This document shows, piece after piece, positions 9,568-19,509 of a stretch of DNA of 64,000 nucleotides (positions within the stretch are counted from its first letter, which is position 1; each line of letters begins with the position of its first letter). The stretch is taken from positions 181,674 through 245,673 of the forward strand of contig NZ_JAJGQH010000007.1 of NCBI RefSeq assembly GCF_020783655.1, given 5' to 3'. The notes under the pieces are model-generated. The model searched no databases, had not been told where the DNA came from, and was given only the letters and a program-made list of their open reading frames with translations. The DNA is from Xanthomonas melonis (lineage in GTDB: Bacteria; Pseudomonadota; Gammaproteobacteria; Xanthomonadales; Xanthomonadaceae). The translations under genes and the position numbers were made by a program.

Positions 9568-10302
9568 TCAGCCCAGCCACACCGCCAACACCACCAGCAC
9601 GGCAGTTTCGGTCAGTTCCACCAGGGCACCGCAGGTATCGCCGGTCATGCCGCCCAGGCGCCGCATGCAGGCCCGCCGCCAGAGCGCGAACACCAACGCG
9701 GCGATCCCGATGCACACCGCTGCGCGCGGCAACCCGGCAGCGGCGCACGCTGCGACACCCGCCAGCAACGCCAGCCACAGCCCTGCGCGCGGCGCCTGTG
9801 ACAGCGCGCTGCCCAGACCATTGGCGCGGACATACGGCGTACTCAGAAAGGCAGCCACCAGGGCCGTGCGCGCCAGCAGCGGCGCCAGCCACAGCGCGGT
9901 CGGCGCCTGCATCAGCAGGCTGGCCAGCGCGGCGCATTTGAGCAGGAGTACCAGGACCACCGCGGCGACCGCCATGGGGCCGCTGGTGGGGTCCTGCATG
10001 ATCGCCAGCGTGCGTGCCCGCTCGCCCATGCCACCGACCCAGGCGTCGGTCATGTCGGCCAACCCGTCCAGATGCAGCGCGCCGGTCAGCCACACCCAGA
10101 GGCTCAACACCAGCGCGGCGCCCAGCAGCGGCGCGACATCGCGCAGGCACCAGGCCAGCGCGCACAGCAACGCACCGAGCAACAGCCCGACCACCGGGTA
10201 CCAGCGCAGCGAATACGCCTGCGCGCCGGGGCGCAGGAACACCCTGGCGGGCACCGGAATGCGGGTCAGAAACCCGATCGCCGCCAGCAGCCCGTCGATC
10301 AT
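9568..10302 (-). CDS. cobS: adenosylcobinamide-GDP ribazoletransferase (cobalamin synthase)
   Basis: A 244-residue inner-membrane enzyme that joins alpha-ribazole to adenosylcobinamide-GDP, the final nucleotide-loop step. The N-terminal FLTRIPVP motif, an ALHLDGLADMTDAW segment with Asp residues, and about six hydrophobic segments are typical of CobS. Last gene of the minus-strand cobalamin operon; its ATG overlaps the stop of cobC (ATGA). Confidence 0.93.
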   Translation of the reverse strand: MIDGLLAAIGFLTRIPVPARVFLRPGAQAYSLRWYPVVGLLLGALLCALAWCLRDVAPLLGAALVLSLWVWLTGALHLDGLADMTDAWVGGMGERARTLAIMQDPTSGPMAVAAVVLVLLLKCAALASLLMQAPTALWLAPLLARTALVAAFLSTPYVRANGLGSALSQAPRAGLWLALLAGVAACAAAGLPRAAVCIGIAALVFALWRRACMRRLGGMTGDTCGALVELTETAVLVVLAVWLG

Positions 10303-10913
10303 GCTGCGTCGGGCGTCGACGGCGAGGCGGCAGGCGGAAACGCCGGGATCGCGCTGGCAGCGACGTCGGCCGGTGGCCAGGCCAGCGGATGCAGGGAGGC
10401 GTGCGGCACCGCCAGTTCGGTCATCGCGCCGAAGCCGCCTCCGGCGACCAGGCAACGCAGCGCGCGGATGGCACCGCCATGGGTGATCACCAGCACGCGC
10501 TGCGCCGGGTAACGGGCGACGACGGCATCGAGCGCGGCCGACAGCCGCGCGCAAAATTCGCCGAACGGCTCGGCCTGCGGCGGTGGGTGCTGCAGCGGGT
10601 CGGCCCAGAACCGGCCCAGCGCCGCGCCTTCGTCGCGATCGATGTCGGCCACCGGCACGCCCTGCCAGCAACCGAAGTGATACTCGCGCAGCCGCGGGTC
10701 CAGCTGCAGCGGCACGCCGCGCGCGGCGGCGAGTTCGCTGGCGAACAAGGCGCAGCGTTGCAAGGTGGAAGCCACCACCACATCCCACACCCCATCGGCG
10801 GTGGCTGCACGCAACTGCTGCCAGCCCAGCTCGGTGAGCGGGTCGTCGAGCTGGCCGCGATAGCTGCGCTGGCCGGTATCACCGTGGCGCAGCAAGGTGA
10901 TCTGCGCGCTCAT
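10299..10913 (-). CDS. cobC: alpha-ribazole phosphatase, histidine phosphatase family
   Basis: A 204-residue phosphoglycerate mutase-like phosphatase with the catalytic LLRHGDTG motif at residues 7-14 and a second active-site His in [11 protein letters not shown]. In cobalamin assembly it would remove phosphate from alpha-ribazole phosphate or cobalamin phosphate. The sequence alone does not exclude another phosphatase role, but its place between cobT and cobS, with stop/start overlaps on both sides, makes CobC the natural reading. Confidence 0.88.
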   Translation of the reverse strand: MSAQITLLRHGDTGQRSYRGQLDDPLTELGWQQLRAATADGVWDVVVASTLQRCALFASELAAARGVPLQLDPRLREYHFGCWQGVPVADIDRDEGAALGRFWADPLQHPPPQAEPFGEFCARLSAALDAVVARYPAQRVLVITHGGAIRALRCLVAGGGFGAMTELAVPHASLHPLAWPPADVAASAIPAFPPAASPSTPDAA

Positions 10914-11956
10914 GCGTCGGAGACTCCCGCTTCGGAGAAGGTCGCCATGCCGTTGTGGAGGGCGCAGGCGCTGCGCAGCAACGGGATCGCCACTGCCGCT
11001 CCGCTGGCTTCGCCCAGGCGCAGGTCCAGTTGCAGCAGCGGTTCGGCATCCAGCGCACGCAGCAGGGCCGCATGGCCACGCTCCTGCGAGCGGTGCCCGA
11101 ACAGCAGCCAGTCGCGGACGCCGGGATTGAGATGCGTGGCCACCAGCGCCGCGGCAGTGGTGATGAACCCGTCCACCAGCACCGGAATGCCCGCCTGCGC
11201 CGCGGCGATATAGGCGCCGACCAGGGCGGCGATCTCGAAACCGCCGAGCCGACGCAGACGCTCCAGCGGCGTGGTGGCATCGGCATGCAGTGCCAGCGCG
11301 CGGGTGATCACCACCGCCTTGTGCGCGATGCCTTCGGCATCCAGGCCGGTACCGGCGCCGGCCATGGCCTGCGGAAACTGCGACAACAGCGCGCACCCCA
11401 GCGCGGCGGCCGCGGTGGTGTTGCCGATGCCCATCTCACCGCCGACGAACAGCTGCGTCTGGCAACTCCTCGCCTGCGCGATGCTGTCTGCGCCTGCGGC
11501 GAGCGCGTCGCGCAGCTGGCCGGGCGTCATCGCCGGTTGTTCGCAGATATTGGCGCTGCAGGGCGCGAGCCAGGCACGGCGCACGCGCGGCAGTTCGCCC
11601 GGATCGTTGACCACGCCCAGGTTCACCACCTCCAGCCGCGCACCCAGCTCGCGCGCCAGCACCGAAATGGCCGCGCCGCCACGGGCGAAGTTGCGCACCA
11701 TCTCGCCGGTGACCGCCTGCGGAAATGCCGACACACCCTCGGCGGCAACGCCATGGTCGGCGGCATACACCGCGATCCAGATCCGTTGCACCGTCGGCCG
11801 TTCGTTGCGCTGCCAGGCCGCCAGCTGCACCGCGAGCCGCTCGAGCCGGCCCAGCGCGCCATGCGGTTTGGTCAGCTGTTCCTGCCGCGCCAGCGCGGCT
11901 GCGCGCACCCGCGCATCCGGCACCGCGCAGGCGGCAAAGATCCAGTCGCTGCTCAT
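10910..11956 (-). CDS. cobT: nicotinate-nucleotide-dimethylbenzimidazole phosphoribosyltransferase
   Basis: A 348-residue enzyme that activates the lower-ligand base to alpha-ribazole phosphate. Seen: [16 protein letters not shown] near residue 69, [14 protein letters not shown], and the C-terminal [10 protein letters not shown] region that carries the catalytic Glu. Length matches the family (about 350). The ATG at 11956 overlaps the cobU stop, and its stop overlaps the cobC start. Confidence 0.94.
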   Translation of the reverse strand: MSSDWIFAACAVPDARVRAAALARQEQLTKPHGALGRLERLAVQLAAWQRNERPTVQRIWIAVYAADHGVAAEGVSAFPQAVTGEMVRNFARGGAAISVLARELGARLEVVNLGVVNDPGELPRVRRAWLAPCSANICEQPAMTPGQLRDALAAGADSIAQARSCQTQLFVGGEMGIGNTTAAAALGCALLSQFPQAMAGAGTGLDAEGIAHKAVVITRALALHADATTPLERLRRLGGFEIAALVGAYIAAAQAGIPVLVDGFITTAAALVATHLNPGVRDWLLFGHRSQERGHAALLRALDAEPLLQLDLRLGEASGAAVAIPLLRSACALHNGMATFSEAGVSDA

Positions 11957-12474
11957 TGCGCATCTCCCTTCAGCACCATCGGCAAGCCCGCCACAACGAA
12001 CACCACACGCTCGCACTGTAGCGCCAATGCCTGGTGCAGCCTGCCCGCTTCGTCGACGAAACGCCGCGTCAGTTCGCCCAGCGGCACGATGCCCTGCCCC
12101 ACCTCGTTGCTGACCAGCACGATCTGCCCCGGCAACCGCGGCAGCACGTCCAGCAGCGCCGCGCGTTCGCGCCCGAAGGCATCCGCATCCGGGTGGCCCA
12201 GCAGGTTGCTCAACCACAGGGTCAGGCAATCCACCAGCACGCAACACTGCGGCGCCGCCACTGCCTGCAGGGTGGCTGCCAGGTGGATGGGCTCTTCCAC
12301 GCACTGCCACTGCGGCGGGCGCTGGCGGCGGTGATGCGCGATGCGCTGCTGCATTTCCGCATCCAGGGCCTGTGCGGTGGCGACATAGGCCACCTCGGCC
12401 GCAGCGTCGACGGCGAGGCGTTCGGCGAAGGCGCTCTTGCCGGAGCGGGCGCCCCCCAGGATCAACTGCCGCAT
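11953..12474 (-). CDS. cobU: adenosylcobinamide kinase / guanylyltransferase
   Basis: A 173-residue bifunctional enzyme that phosphorylates adenosylcobinamide and then transfers GMP to it. The P-loop GGARSGKS is at residues 7-14, followed by the [12 protein letters not shown] segment and the [10 protein letters not shown] motif typical of CobU/CobP. It starts inside the last 13 bases of cobQ. Confidence 0.94.
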   Translation of the reverse strand: MRQLILGGARSGKSAFAERLAVDAAAEVAYVATAQALDAEMQQRIAHHRRQRPPQWQCVEEPIHLAATLQAVAAPQCCVLVDCLTLWLSNLLGHPDADAFGRERAALLDVLPRLPGQIVLVSNEVGQGIVPLGELTRRFVDEAGRLHQALALQCERVVFVVAGLPMVLKGDAQ

Positions 12475-13937
12475 GGCGGTTCCTTGCAGGTGAGCCGCGT
12501 CAGGGCGGCAGTATCCAGGTGGGTGTGCACCGCATCTGCCAGACGCTCGAGCGTGGCTTCGCGCAGCGCGGCAAGATCCAGCGGCGCCGCCTGTTGCAGC
12601 CCGGCCCAGGCCAGCAAGGCATGCAACGCCTGCGGGTGGTCGAAGAGTCCGTGCAGATACGTGCCCAGCACCTGGCCGTCGTCGGAGATCGCGCCGTCGC
12701 TGCGGCCATCGTCCAGCCGCAGCAGCGGGCGCGCCAGCGCTGCGCCGGTGCTGATGCCGCAGTGGATCTCGTAGCCATGAACGGGCGCATCGCCCAGCAT
12801 CAGACGCCCCTGCACGCGATGCAATTGCTTGTGCGCATGCAGGCATGTTTCCAGCGCCAGCCAGCCCAGCCCCGCGCTGCTGCCGGGCACACCTTCGATG
12901 CCGTCGGGGTCGTGGATCCGTTCACCCAGCATCTGCAACCCGCCACAGATGCCGAGCACCTTGCCGCCGTAACGCAGGTGCCGCGCGATGGCACCCTCCC
13001 AGCCCTGCGCGCGCAGCCACTGCAGGTCCTGGCGCGTGGACTTGCTGCCCGGCAGCACGATCAGATCGCAGGGCGGCGGCAGCTGACCCGGGCCGATCAG
13101 CTGCACCTCGACCTGCGGATGCGCCAGCAAGGCATCCACATCGGTGTGATTGCTGATCCGCGGCAACACCGGCACCACCACGCGCAACTGCGCCTGCGGC
13201 TTGCGCACGGCATGCCGCGGCAGTGCGTCCTCGGCGTCCAGTTGCAGGCCGTGCAGATACGGCAACACGCCCAGCACCGGCTTGCCGGTTTCGCGCTCCA
13301 GCCAGTCCAGGCCAGGCTGCAACAGCGCCAGATCGCCGCGAAAACGATTGATGACAAACCCCGCCACGCGTGCGCGCTCGCTGTCCGACAGCAGTGCCAG
13401 GGTGCCGACCAGGTGCGCGAACACGCCACCGCGATCGATGTCGGCGATCAGCAGTACCGGGCAATCCACCGCCTCGGCGTAGCCCATGTTGGCGATGTCG
13501 TTGGCGCGCAGGTTGATTTCGGCCGGGCTGCCGGCACCTTCCACCAGCACGACCTCGAAACGCTCGACCAGCCGTGCATGCGAGGCCAGCACGGCGCTCA
13601 GCGCGGTGGACTTGTAGGCGTGATAGTCCACCGCATCCAGCGTGGCGACCGGATGCCCGTGCACGATCACCTGCGCACCGGTGTCGCTGTTGGGCTTGAG
13701 CAGCACCGGGTTGAAGTCGGTGTGCGGAGCGAGCCCGCAGGCCTGCGCCTGCACCGCCTGCGCACGCCCGATCTCGCCGCCATCGATGGTGACTGCCGAA
13801 TTGAGCGCCATGTTCTGCGGCTTGAATGGCGCCACCGCAACGCCCTGGCGGTGCAGCCAGCGGCACAGCGCAGCCACCAGCGTGCTCTTGCCGGCATCGG
13901 AGGTGCAGCCCTGCACCATCAGCACGCGCGCGCTCAT
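12462..13937 (-). CDS. cobQ: adenosylcobyric acid synthase (glutamine-hydrolysing)
   Basis: A 491-residue amidotransferase (also called cbiP) that amidates the corrin side chains b, d, e and g. The N-terminal dethiobiotin-synthetase-like P-loop is seen as [11 protein letters not shown] (residues 10-20), followed by [10 protein letters not shown]. The C-terminal class I glutaminase domain has the Cys nucleophile in [10 protein letters not shown]. In an organism without visible corrin-ring genes it could serve salvage of incomplete corrinoids. ATG at 13937 overlaps the upstream gene's stop. Confidence 0.94.
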   Translation of the reverse strand: MSARVLMVQGCTSDAGKSTLVAALCRWLHRQGVAVAPFKPQNMALNSAVTIDGGEIGRAQAVQAQACGLAPHTDFNPVLLKPNSDTGAQVIVHGHPVATLDAVDYHAYKSTALSAVLASHARLVERFEVVLVEGAGSPAEINLRANDIANMGYAEAVDCPVLLIADIDRGGVFAHLVGTLALLSDSERARVAGFVINRFRGDLALLQPGLDWLERETGKPVLGVLPYLHGLQLDAEDALPRHAVRKPQAQLRVVVPVLPRISNHTDVDALLAHPQVEVQLIGPGQLPPPCDLIVLPGSKSTRQDLQWLRAQGWEGAIARHLRYGGKVLGICGGLQMLGERIHDPDGIEGVPGSSAGLGWLALETCLHAHKQLHRVQGRLMLGDAPVHGYEIHCGISTGAALARPLLRLDDGRSDGAISDDGQVLGTYLHGLFDHPQALHALLAWAGLQQAAPLDLAALREATLERLADAVHTHLDTAALTRLTCKEPPCGS

Positions 13938-14959
13938 GCCAGCAGCTCGCCTAGCGCCGCATCCAGGCGCGCTTGCCCGGCCGCATCGGGCGGCAGGCCG
14001 AAGCGCAGGCTGGCCGGTGCCTCGAACAGGCGGGTAAGGATGCCGCGCCGTGCCAATGCCACGTGCAGTTCAGCCGCATCGGCGCGCTGGCACCATTGGA
14101 AGAACGCGGTGCCGGCCGTCGGCACGAGGCCGTGGCGACGCAATCCCTGCGCCAGCCGCCGCGATGCGGCGTGCAGTTGCGCGCGTGCCTGCACCTGCCA
14201 GCCGGTATCGGCCAGGGCCTGCTGCACGGCCCAGCGGGTGGGCCCGCTCACGGTCCATGGCCCCAGCTGTTCGCGCAAGGCGTCCAGCAGCGACGGATGC
14301 GCGCACACGAAGCCGGCCCGCGCGCCGGCCATGCCGAAGAACTTGCCGACCGAGCGCAGCACCACCAGACCCGGCTGTTGCGTCTGCGCGCACACGCTCT
14401 GGTGCGGAGTCGCGTCCATGAAGGCCTCGTCGATCACCAGCCAGCCGCCGCGCGCGGCCAGCCGCGCATGCAGCTGCAGCAGCACATCACGATCGAAGCT
14501 GTCCGCACAGGGATTATTGGGATGGATCAGCACCACCACATCGAAGGCCTCCGCCGCCTGCAGCAAGGGCGCCGCCGGCAGCGGGACCACGGTGTGCCCG
14601 GCGCGCCGCCAGGCATGCGCATGCTCGGCGTAGCCGGGCGCGAGAACGCCGACACGGCCGCGGGGACGCAACAGCGGCAGTGCCTGGATCGCCGCCTGCG
14701 AGCCGGCCACCGGCAGCACCTGCGGCGCGCCGTAATACGCCGCCGCGGTGGCGGCCAGGCCATCGTCGTCTTCGGGCAGGCGCTGCCACGCCTGCCCTGG
14801 AATCGCAGGCACCGGCCAGGCGAACGGGCTCACGCCGGTGGACAGATCCAGCCAGTGCGCCAGTGGAATGGCGTAGGTCTGCGCGGCGCGGCGCAACCGG
14901 CCCCCGTGTTCAAGCATGCGCTGCCCCGAGATGAGCGATATGGCGCTGGGTTCGATCAT
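13934..14959 (-). CDS. cobD: L-threonine-O-3-phosphate decarboxylase, PLP aminotransferase class I/II
   Basis: A 341-residue PLP enzyme that makes aminopropanol phosphate, the linker of the nucleotide loop (called cobC in Pseudomonas). The family start [10 protein letters not shown] is seen, then [26 protein letters not shown] and the PLP lysine in [14 protein letters not shown] chose ATG 14959 because a GAGG ribosome site lies just upstream; the ATG at 14917 (MLEHGG) is the other possible start. Confidence 0.9.
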   Translation of the reverse strand: MIEPSAISLISGQRMLEHGGRLRRAAQTYAIPLAHWLDLSTGVSPFAWPVPAIPGQAWQRLPEDDDGLAATAAAYYGAPQVLPVAGSQAAIQALPLLRPRGRVGVLAPGYAEHAHAWRRAGHTVVPLPAAPLLQAAEAFDVVVLIHPNNPCADSFDRDVLLQLHARLAARGGWLVIDEAFMDATPHQSVCAQTQQPGLVVLRSVGKFFGMAGARAGFVCAHPSLLDALREQLGPWTVSGPTRWAVQQALADTGWQVQARAQLHAASRRLAQGLRRHGLVPTAGTAFFQWCQRADAAELHVALARRGILTRLFEAPASLRFGLPPDAAGQARLDAALGELLA

Positions 14960-15004
14960 CGCTGCGCCTCGCGCACGCGGCGCAACGGTGGGCATGCCAC
15001 GCGA

Positions 15005-15919
15005 TCATTGCATCACCATTGCCGCCAGCAGGGCACCGATCAGTAGCCAGAGCAACACGCCGGCGCGCACCAGCAGCAAGGCCCGACGCACGCTGTCGGC
15101 GCTGGCCCGAGCGCCCTCGCCCAGGCAGGGACGTGGCTGCCACTGGCCGTGATACGGCGCAGCGCCCCCCAGTTGCACACGCAGCGCGCCGGCACCGGCG
15201 GCCATCACCGGCCCCGCGTTCGGGCTTTTCCAGCCACGTCCCTGACGCCAGGCACAGCGCAGGCCGCTGCGGGTGGCACCGAGCGCGGCGTAGGTCGCCG
15301 CGGTCAGGCGTGCCGGCAGCCAGTTGAGCGCATCGTCGCTGCGTGCCGCCGCCCACCCGAAGTTGGCATAGCGCGAGGTGCGATAGCCCCACATTGCGTC
15401 CAACGTATTGGAGAGCCGGTACAGCACCGCACCCGGCGCGCCCAGCAACACTCCCCAGAACAGCGCGGCGAACACGGCATCGCTGCCGTTTTCCAGCACC
15501 GACTCGGTGGCCGCGGCGGCCACCTGGGTGGCATCCAGCGCCGCGGTATCGCGGCTGACGATGCGGCCCACCGCTGCGCGGGCTGAAGGCAGGTCGTCGG
15601 CCTGCAATGCAGCGATCACCGGTTGCGCGTGTTCGCCCAGGCTGCGCAATCCCAGTGCCAGATACAGCATCACCGCGGCAAACCCCGCCGCTGCCCAGGC
15701 CGACCACCACCACAGCAGCGCCTGCAGCGCAGCCGCCGCTCCGGTCCACGGCAGCACCGCCACGCACCATGCCAGCACGCCCGCGCTGCGGCGATTCCGA
15801 TGCAGGCGCGCTTCGATGTGCTGCGCCCACCTGCCGAACACCAGCAGCGGGTGCGCACGCCGCGGCTCGCCCAGCAGCAGATCCAGCAATACGGCCGCAG
15901 CGGCGATCGCCAACAGCAT
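15005..15919 (-). CDS. cbiB: adenosylcobinamide-phosphate synthase
   Basis: A 304-residue inner-membrane protein that attaches the aminopropanol (phosphate) arm to adenosylcobyric acid. The motif [17 protein letters not shown] near the N terminus, [20 protein letters not shown] and [29 protein letters not shown] in parts are typical of CbiB/CobD. Four to five hydrophobic segments are visible. ATG 15919 is chosen because it begins directly at the first membrane segment; a longer N terminus from 16030 would be basic and unlike the family. Confidence 0.92.
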   Translation of the reverse strand: MLLAIAAAAVLLDLLLGEPRRAHPLLVFGRWAQHIEARLHRNRRSAGVLAWCVAVLPWTGAAAALQALLWWWSAWAAAGFAAVMLYLALGLRSLGEHAQPVIAALQADDLPSARAAVGRIVSRDTAALDATQVAAAATESVLENGSDAVFAALFWGVLLGAPGAVLYRLSNTLDAMWGYRTSRYANFGWAAARSDDALNWLPARLTAATYAALGATRSGLRCAWRQGRGWKSPNAGPVMAAGAGALRVQLGGAAPYHGQWQPRPCLGEGARASADSVRRALLLVRAGVLLWLLIGALLAAMVMQ

Positions 15920-15983
15920 CAGGCGCAATCCGTCGCCACGCAGGGTACCGGGCCGCCGGCGAGCATCGCGCGTGCGCCCATGG

Positions 15984-16595
15984 CTACAGCTCGATCCCGA
16001 GCTGCGCCTTGATGCCGGCGTTGAAGGCATGTTTGACCAGCCGCATCTCGGTGACGGTATCTGCCGCTTCGATCAACCGATCCGGCGCGCCACGCCCGGT
16101 GATCACCACATGCTGGCCAGGCGGACGTGCGGCCACTGCGGCCAGCACCTCGTCCAGCGCCACATACTCCTTCACCAGGGCGATGTTGAGCTCGTCCAGC
16201 AGCACGAAGTCGTAGCGCGCGTCGGCCAGCATGCTGCGGGCCAACTGCCAGGCCGCCTGCGCAGCGGCGATGTCCACGCTGCGGTCCTGGGTTTCCCAGG
16301 TGAACCCCTCGCCCATCACGTGGTAGTCGAGCAGATCCGGAAAGCGCCGGAAGAACGCCTCTTCCCCGGTGGAGAAGGTGCCCTTGATGAACTGCACTAC
16401 GCCGCAGTGCAGACCATGCCCGAGCGAGCGCGCCAGCATGCCGAATCCGGACGAGCTCTTGCCCTTGCCGTTTCCGGTATTGACCAGCAGCACACCGCGA
16501 TCGATCACCGCCCGCGCAATGCGCCGGTCCACCAGCTCCTTCTTGCGTTGCGCACGTTCGCGGTAATGCGCATCGTCGTGTTCGCGGGAACTCAT
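15984..16595 (-). CDS. btuR: corrinoid adenosyltransferase, CobA/CobO/BtuR family
   Basis: A 203-residue ATP:cob(I)alamin adenosyltransferase. The unusual P-loop [11 protein letters not shown] is at residues 40-50, followed by [13 protein letters not shown] and the Walker B-like [10 protein letters not shown]. It adenosylates incoming corrinoids so that CobU and the later enzymes can act. The ATG at 16595 overlaps the stop of the small frameshifted gene upstream (ATGA), which is evidence that the upstream frame is a real gene. Confidence 0.93.
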   Translation of the reverse strand: MSSREHDDAHYRERAQRKKELVDRRIARAVIDRGVLLVNTGNGKGKSSSGFGMLARSLGHGLHCGVVQFIKGTFSTGEEAFFRRFPDLLDYHVMGEGFTWETQDRSVDIAAAQAAWQLARSMLADARYDFVLLDELNIALVKEYVALDEVLAAVAARPPGQHVVITGRGAPDRLIEAADTVTEMRLVKHAFNAGIKAQLGIEL

Positions 16596-16827
16596 GCGTG
16601 TTCTCCCATCATTGCAGGCGCAGCGAGGCTGCACCATGTTGCGATCGCTGCGAAGACGATGCCCGGAAAGAACACCGCCCCCGATGCGCTGGGCAGGATC
16701 TCAGCGCCTGCGTCAGCTTGCCGCGGGTACCGACCATCGGCAACGCCAGGGCGATGCCGCAGGCCCACGCCGCACCGCCGTGCAAGATCGCAGCTGCCGG
16801 TGCGATGGCCTGGGTGGTCGCCGTCAT
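16592..16827 (-). pseudogene. small two-helix membrane protein gene broken by a one-base frameshift
   Basis: Not a family I recognise. From ATG 16827 (overlapping the btuM stop) a frame encodes MTATTQAIAPAAAILHG and a first hydrophobic segment (ACGIALALPMVG), then degrades into Arg/Ser-rich sequence around 16700. One frame over, from about 16705, a second hydrophobic segment ([24 protein letters not shown] at the end) runs to a stop at 16592-16594 that overlaps btuR's ATG. Joining them with a -1 shift gives about 78 residues. The 236-base span is one base short of 79 codons. Either a recent indel or a sequencing error; no slippery site is evident. Confidence 0.6.
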
Positions 16828-17417
16828 GACAGTTCCAGCGGTGTGGCCGGTTCGGCGGCACTGCGCCGCGCATGCCAACGCAGCAGGCACCATGCACCGA
16901 CCAGCGCCACCGCCAGATACAGCGCGGTGGTACGCACGAACAGCGGGCCCCACTGCCATGCGCGCTGCAGGTACTGCACCCAGTGCGGGTCGGCATAGCG
17001 CCCACCCAACCAGTAGAACGCGCCATTGGAGATCAGGAACGACACCGCCGCAGCCGCCACCCCGAGCACCCAGGCTGCACACAGCGACATTGCGCGTGGG
17101 CGAAGATGCGCCTGGTAGCCGCGGCCTGCATACCACAGCACGCCATAGGCCAGCGGTAGCGCAGCATAGGCGGCCGTGATGCAGAAATCGCTGACGCCAG
17201 CCAGGGACACCGCCGCCCAATCGATCAACACCGATAGCCCGAGCAACAGCGCAAAACAGGCATGACGACGCAGCGCCAGGCCACCGAGGAAGAACACCGC
17301 CATCGAGGCATCCGGCAGGTGCAGCCAATCGCCGACGTGATGAAAGCGGGTGGCCGTCATCGCCAGCATCAGGGCGATGAACAGGTTGCGTTCGGCAGTG
17401 CGGGACAGTGGTGTCAT
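16824..17417 (-). CDS. btuM: BtuM-like solitary ECF-type cobalamin transporter
   Basis: A 197-residue protein with about six hydrophobic segments. It resembles the BtuM group of stand-alone S-components that carry vitamin B12 across the inner membrane. Supporting features are LHLPDASMAVFFLGG (residues 32-46), a GVSDFCITAAY segment whose Cys79 is where BtuM has its cobalt-binding cysteine, and LISNGAFYWLGGR. Resemblance is from memory of the family, not a search. It follows btuB in a cobalamin-riboswitch operon, and no btuCD ABC genes are in the window. Its stop overlaps the small frameshifted gene. Confidence 0.7.
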   Translation of the reverse strand: MTPLSRTAERNLFIALMLAMTATRFHHVGDWLHLPDASMAVFFLGGLALRRHACFALLLGLSVLIDWAAVSLAGVSDFCITAAYAALPLAYGVLWYAGRGYQAHLRPRAMSLCAAWVLGVAAAAVSFLISNGAFYWLGGRYADPHWVQYLQRAWQWGPLFVRTTALYLAVALVGAWCLLRWHARRSAAEPATPLELS

Positions 17418-17454
17418 CGGTAGTCCTCAAGAACGACGGAGCGGGCTCCTCGCT

Positions 17455-17476
17455 GCGGCCGGTCGACACCGGCCGC
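17455..17476 (-). other. perfect 9-bp hairpin between btuB and btuM
   Basis: Inverted repeat GCGGCCGGT - GTCG - ACCGGCCGC (minus sense) in the 97-base gap between the two genes. No T tract follows, so it is more likely an mRNA-stabilising or processing hairpin, or a weak attenuator, than a complete terminator. Confidence 0.5.
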
Positions 17477-17514
17477 CTGTCTGCACCGGCGATCCGCGCA
17501 GTGCCAAGCGCGTT

Positions 17515-19392
17515 TCACCGGGTCGGCTGATAGCGGAAGGTCAGCAGGTAGTTGCGCCCCGGCTGCGCGTACCAGCGCGCAGTCTCGTATCGGCGGTCGA
17601 ACACGTTGTTGGCGGTGAACTGCACCTTCCAGTCCGCGTTCACTGCATAGCTCACGCGCAGATCCAGCAAGCCGTAGCCGGCCAGCTGCTCGGCGTTGGC
17701 CAGGTCGTCGTAGCGCCGCCCCGAACCGAACAGGCTGGCGCCCACGCCGAACGCGCCGACGCTGCGATCGGCATCGATGCGCCCGCTCTGCCGTGCGCGA
17801 CGCGGCAACCAGTTGCCATGATCGACCTCGCCGTCGGCCTGCGGCTGCAGCCAGGTGAGCGCGCTGCGCAGGATCCAGCCGGCCAGTTCGGTGTCGTAGC
17901 CCGCTTCCACGCCGCGGATGCGCGCCTTGTCGATGTTGTTCGGCTGCCCGAACGGATGCGCCGCATCCACCAGCGACGCGTCGTAGGCGATGAGATCGTC
18001 GATGCGGGTCTGGAAAGCGCGAAGCGTCCACACGCCCCAGTCGTAGCTGCCGCGCAGGCCCACCTCCGCACTTCTGGAAGTCTCCGGCCCCAGCAGCGGG
18101 TTGCCATAACCCGGGTAGTACAGCTCGTTGAAGGTGGGCGCCTTGAACGCGGTGCCGTAGCTGGCGGTCAGGCGCAGGTGCTCGGCGACATCCCAGCCCC
18201 ACAGCAGGCTGCCGGTGGTCTTGCCGCCGAACTGGCTGTTGTCGTTGCGCCGCAGGCTGGCCTGCAACGACTGGCTGCCGAAACTCTGCTGCCACTGCGC
18301 GAACGCGGCGCGGTCGATCCGGCTGTCGGCATCGTAGCTGTCGCTGCTGGCGATGGCATCGCGCTGCCAATCGAAGCCGACCGTGAGCAGACCCGGCGCG
18401 GTGGTGATGTCGGCCTGCAACGCGCCCAGCTTGCGGCGTGTGTCGTACGTGGACAGATAGGCGCCATCGTAATACGCATCGCTCAGATCGGCGCTGCTGC
18501 CGAGGCTGGCAGTGACCGTGAGCGCATCCGACGGCGCATAACGCACGCGCCCGCCGATGGCCTGCTGCACGCCCTTGCCGAGATTACCGCCGAAGGCCGA
18601 GCCGTCGTATTCGTTGCGACTCTGCGTGCGCAGGGCATGCGCATCGGCATCCCACTGACGGTTGAAGCGCCAGCCGCCCTGCGCGCTCAACGAATCGTTG
18701 CGATAGCCGTCGCGATCGGGATCGTAGGCACTGGAGCCGGTGTCCAGATAGGCGTTGATGCCGTCGGTTTCGTCGTGCACCGCGTTCACCGCATACCAAC
18801 CACCGGCTTCGCTCGGATCGCCGGGGCTGCACCCCGCAATGCCCGCGCCGTAGCGGCGCGCGTTATCGCTGCCGGTCGCCACGCTGAGTGTGGGCACGAA
18901 ACGGCCTTGCGGACGACGGGTGAAGATCTGGATCACCCCGCCCAGCGCTTCGGAGCCGTACAGGCTGGAAAACGGCCCGCGCACGATCTCGACACGTTCG
19001 ATCTGCTCGATCGGCAGATCCTGCAACGCCGCACCGCCGGCGGTGGCCGAACCGATGCGTACCCCGTCGATCAATACCACCAGATGGTCCGACTCCGTGC
19101 CGCGCAGGAACAGCGAGGTCGCCTTTCCGGGACCACCGTTGTTGGCCAGTGATACGCCCGCTTCGCCGCGCAGCAGATCCTGCAGCGAGTTGACCTGGCG
19201 GCGCTCGATCTGCGCGCGGTCGATCACGGTGACCGGCGCCAGCGTCTGGTCCTGGGTCTGTGCGGTACGCGAGGCGGTCACCACCACCTCGTCGAGATCG
19301 ATGGCAGCCTCGGCCTGCGCCAGGTTGGTCGCGCATAGCGACAGCGCCGCGGCCAGCACGGTGCGACGCGGCAAAACGGAAGAAACGGACAT
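17515..19392 (-). CDS. btuB: TonB-dependent vitamin B12 receptor BtuB
   Basis: A 625-residue outer-membrane receptor for cobalamin. An N-terminal signal peptide ends near residue 27 (NLAQA), followed by a TonB box-like DLDEVVVTA (about 32-40). The plug has QDLLRGEAGVSLANNGG and RVEIVRGPFSSLYGSEALGG; the barrel ends in LLTFRYQPTR. Start ATG 19392 has AGGAG about ten bases upstream. It is preceded by a cobalamin riboswitch, which fixes the substrate more firmly than the protein alone would. Confidence 0.92.
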   Translation of the reverse strand: MSVSSVLPRRTVLAAALSLCATNLAQAEAAIDLDEVVVTASRTAQTQDQTLAPVTVIDRAQIERRQVNSLQDLLRGEAGVSLANNGGPGKATSLFLRGTESDHLVVLIDGVRIGSATAGGAALQDLPIEQIERVEIVRGPFSSLYGSEALGGVIQIFTRRPQGRFVPTLSVATGSDNARRYGAGIAGCSPGDPSEAGGWYAVNAVHDETDGINAYLDTGSSAYDPDRDGYRNDSLSAQGGWRFNRQWDADAHALRTQSRNEYDGSAFGGNLGKGVQQAIGGRVRYAPSDALTVTASLGSSADLSDAYYDGAYLSTYDTRRKLGALQADITTAPGLLTVGFDWQRDAIASSDSYDADSRIDRAAFAQWQQSFGSQSLQASLRRNDNSQFGGKTTGSLLWGWDVAEHLRLTASYGTAFKAPTFNELYYPGYGNPLLGPETSRSAEVGLRGSYDWGVWTLRAFQTRIDDLIAYDASLVDAAHPFGQPNNIDKARIRGVEAGYDTELAGWILRSALTWLQPQADGEVDHGNWLPRRARQSGRIDADRSVGAFGVGASLFGSGRRYDDLANAEQLAGYGLLDLRVSYAVNADWKVQFTANNVFDRRYETARWYAQPGRNYLLTFRYQPTR

Positions 19393-19401
19393 CGACTGCT
19401 G

Positions 19402-19428
19402 CTCCTGGAACCGCGCCTACCCGCGCGG
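19402..19428 (-). promoter_or_regulatory. btuB ribosome site with adjacent hairpin (riboswitch expression platform)
   Basis: In minus sense CCGCGC-GGGTAG-GCGCGG (19411-19428) sits directly upstream of the btuB ribosome site AGGAG (19402-19406). A hairpin of this kind next to the Shine-Dalgarno is what a translation-controlling B12 riboswitch would use; the mechanism is inferred. Confidence 0.45.
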
Positions 19429-19509
19429 AGGCAATGGGGTCGACAGGCAGCAACGGGCCAGGCGTCCGGCGCGCGAGCACCGGATGCACAGGGCCACGCC
19501 CACCGCGTG

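Noticed and set aside
16690..16715. Programmed -1 frameshift in the small membrane gene
   Set aside because: No X XXY YYZ slippery heptamer or obvious downstream pseudoknot; an indel or sequencing error is simpler.
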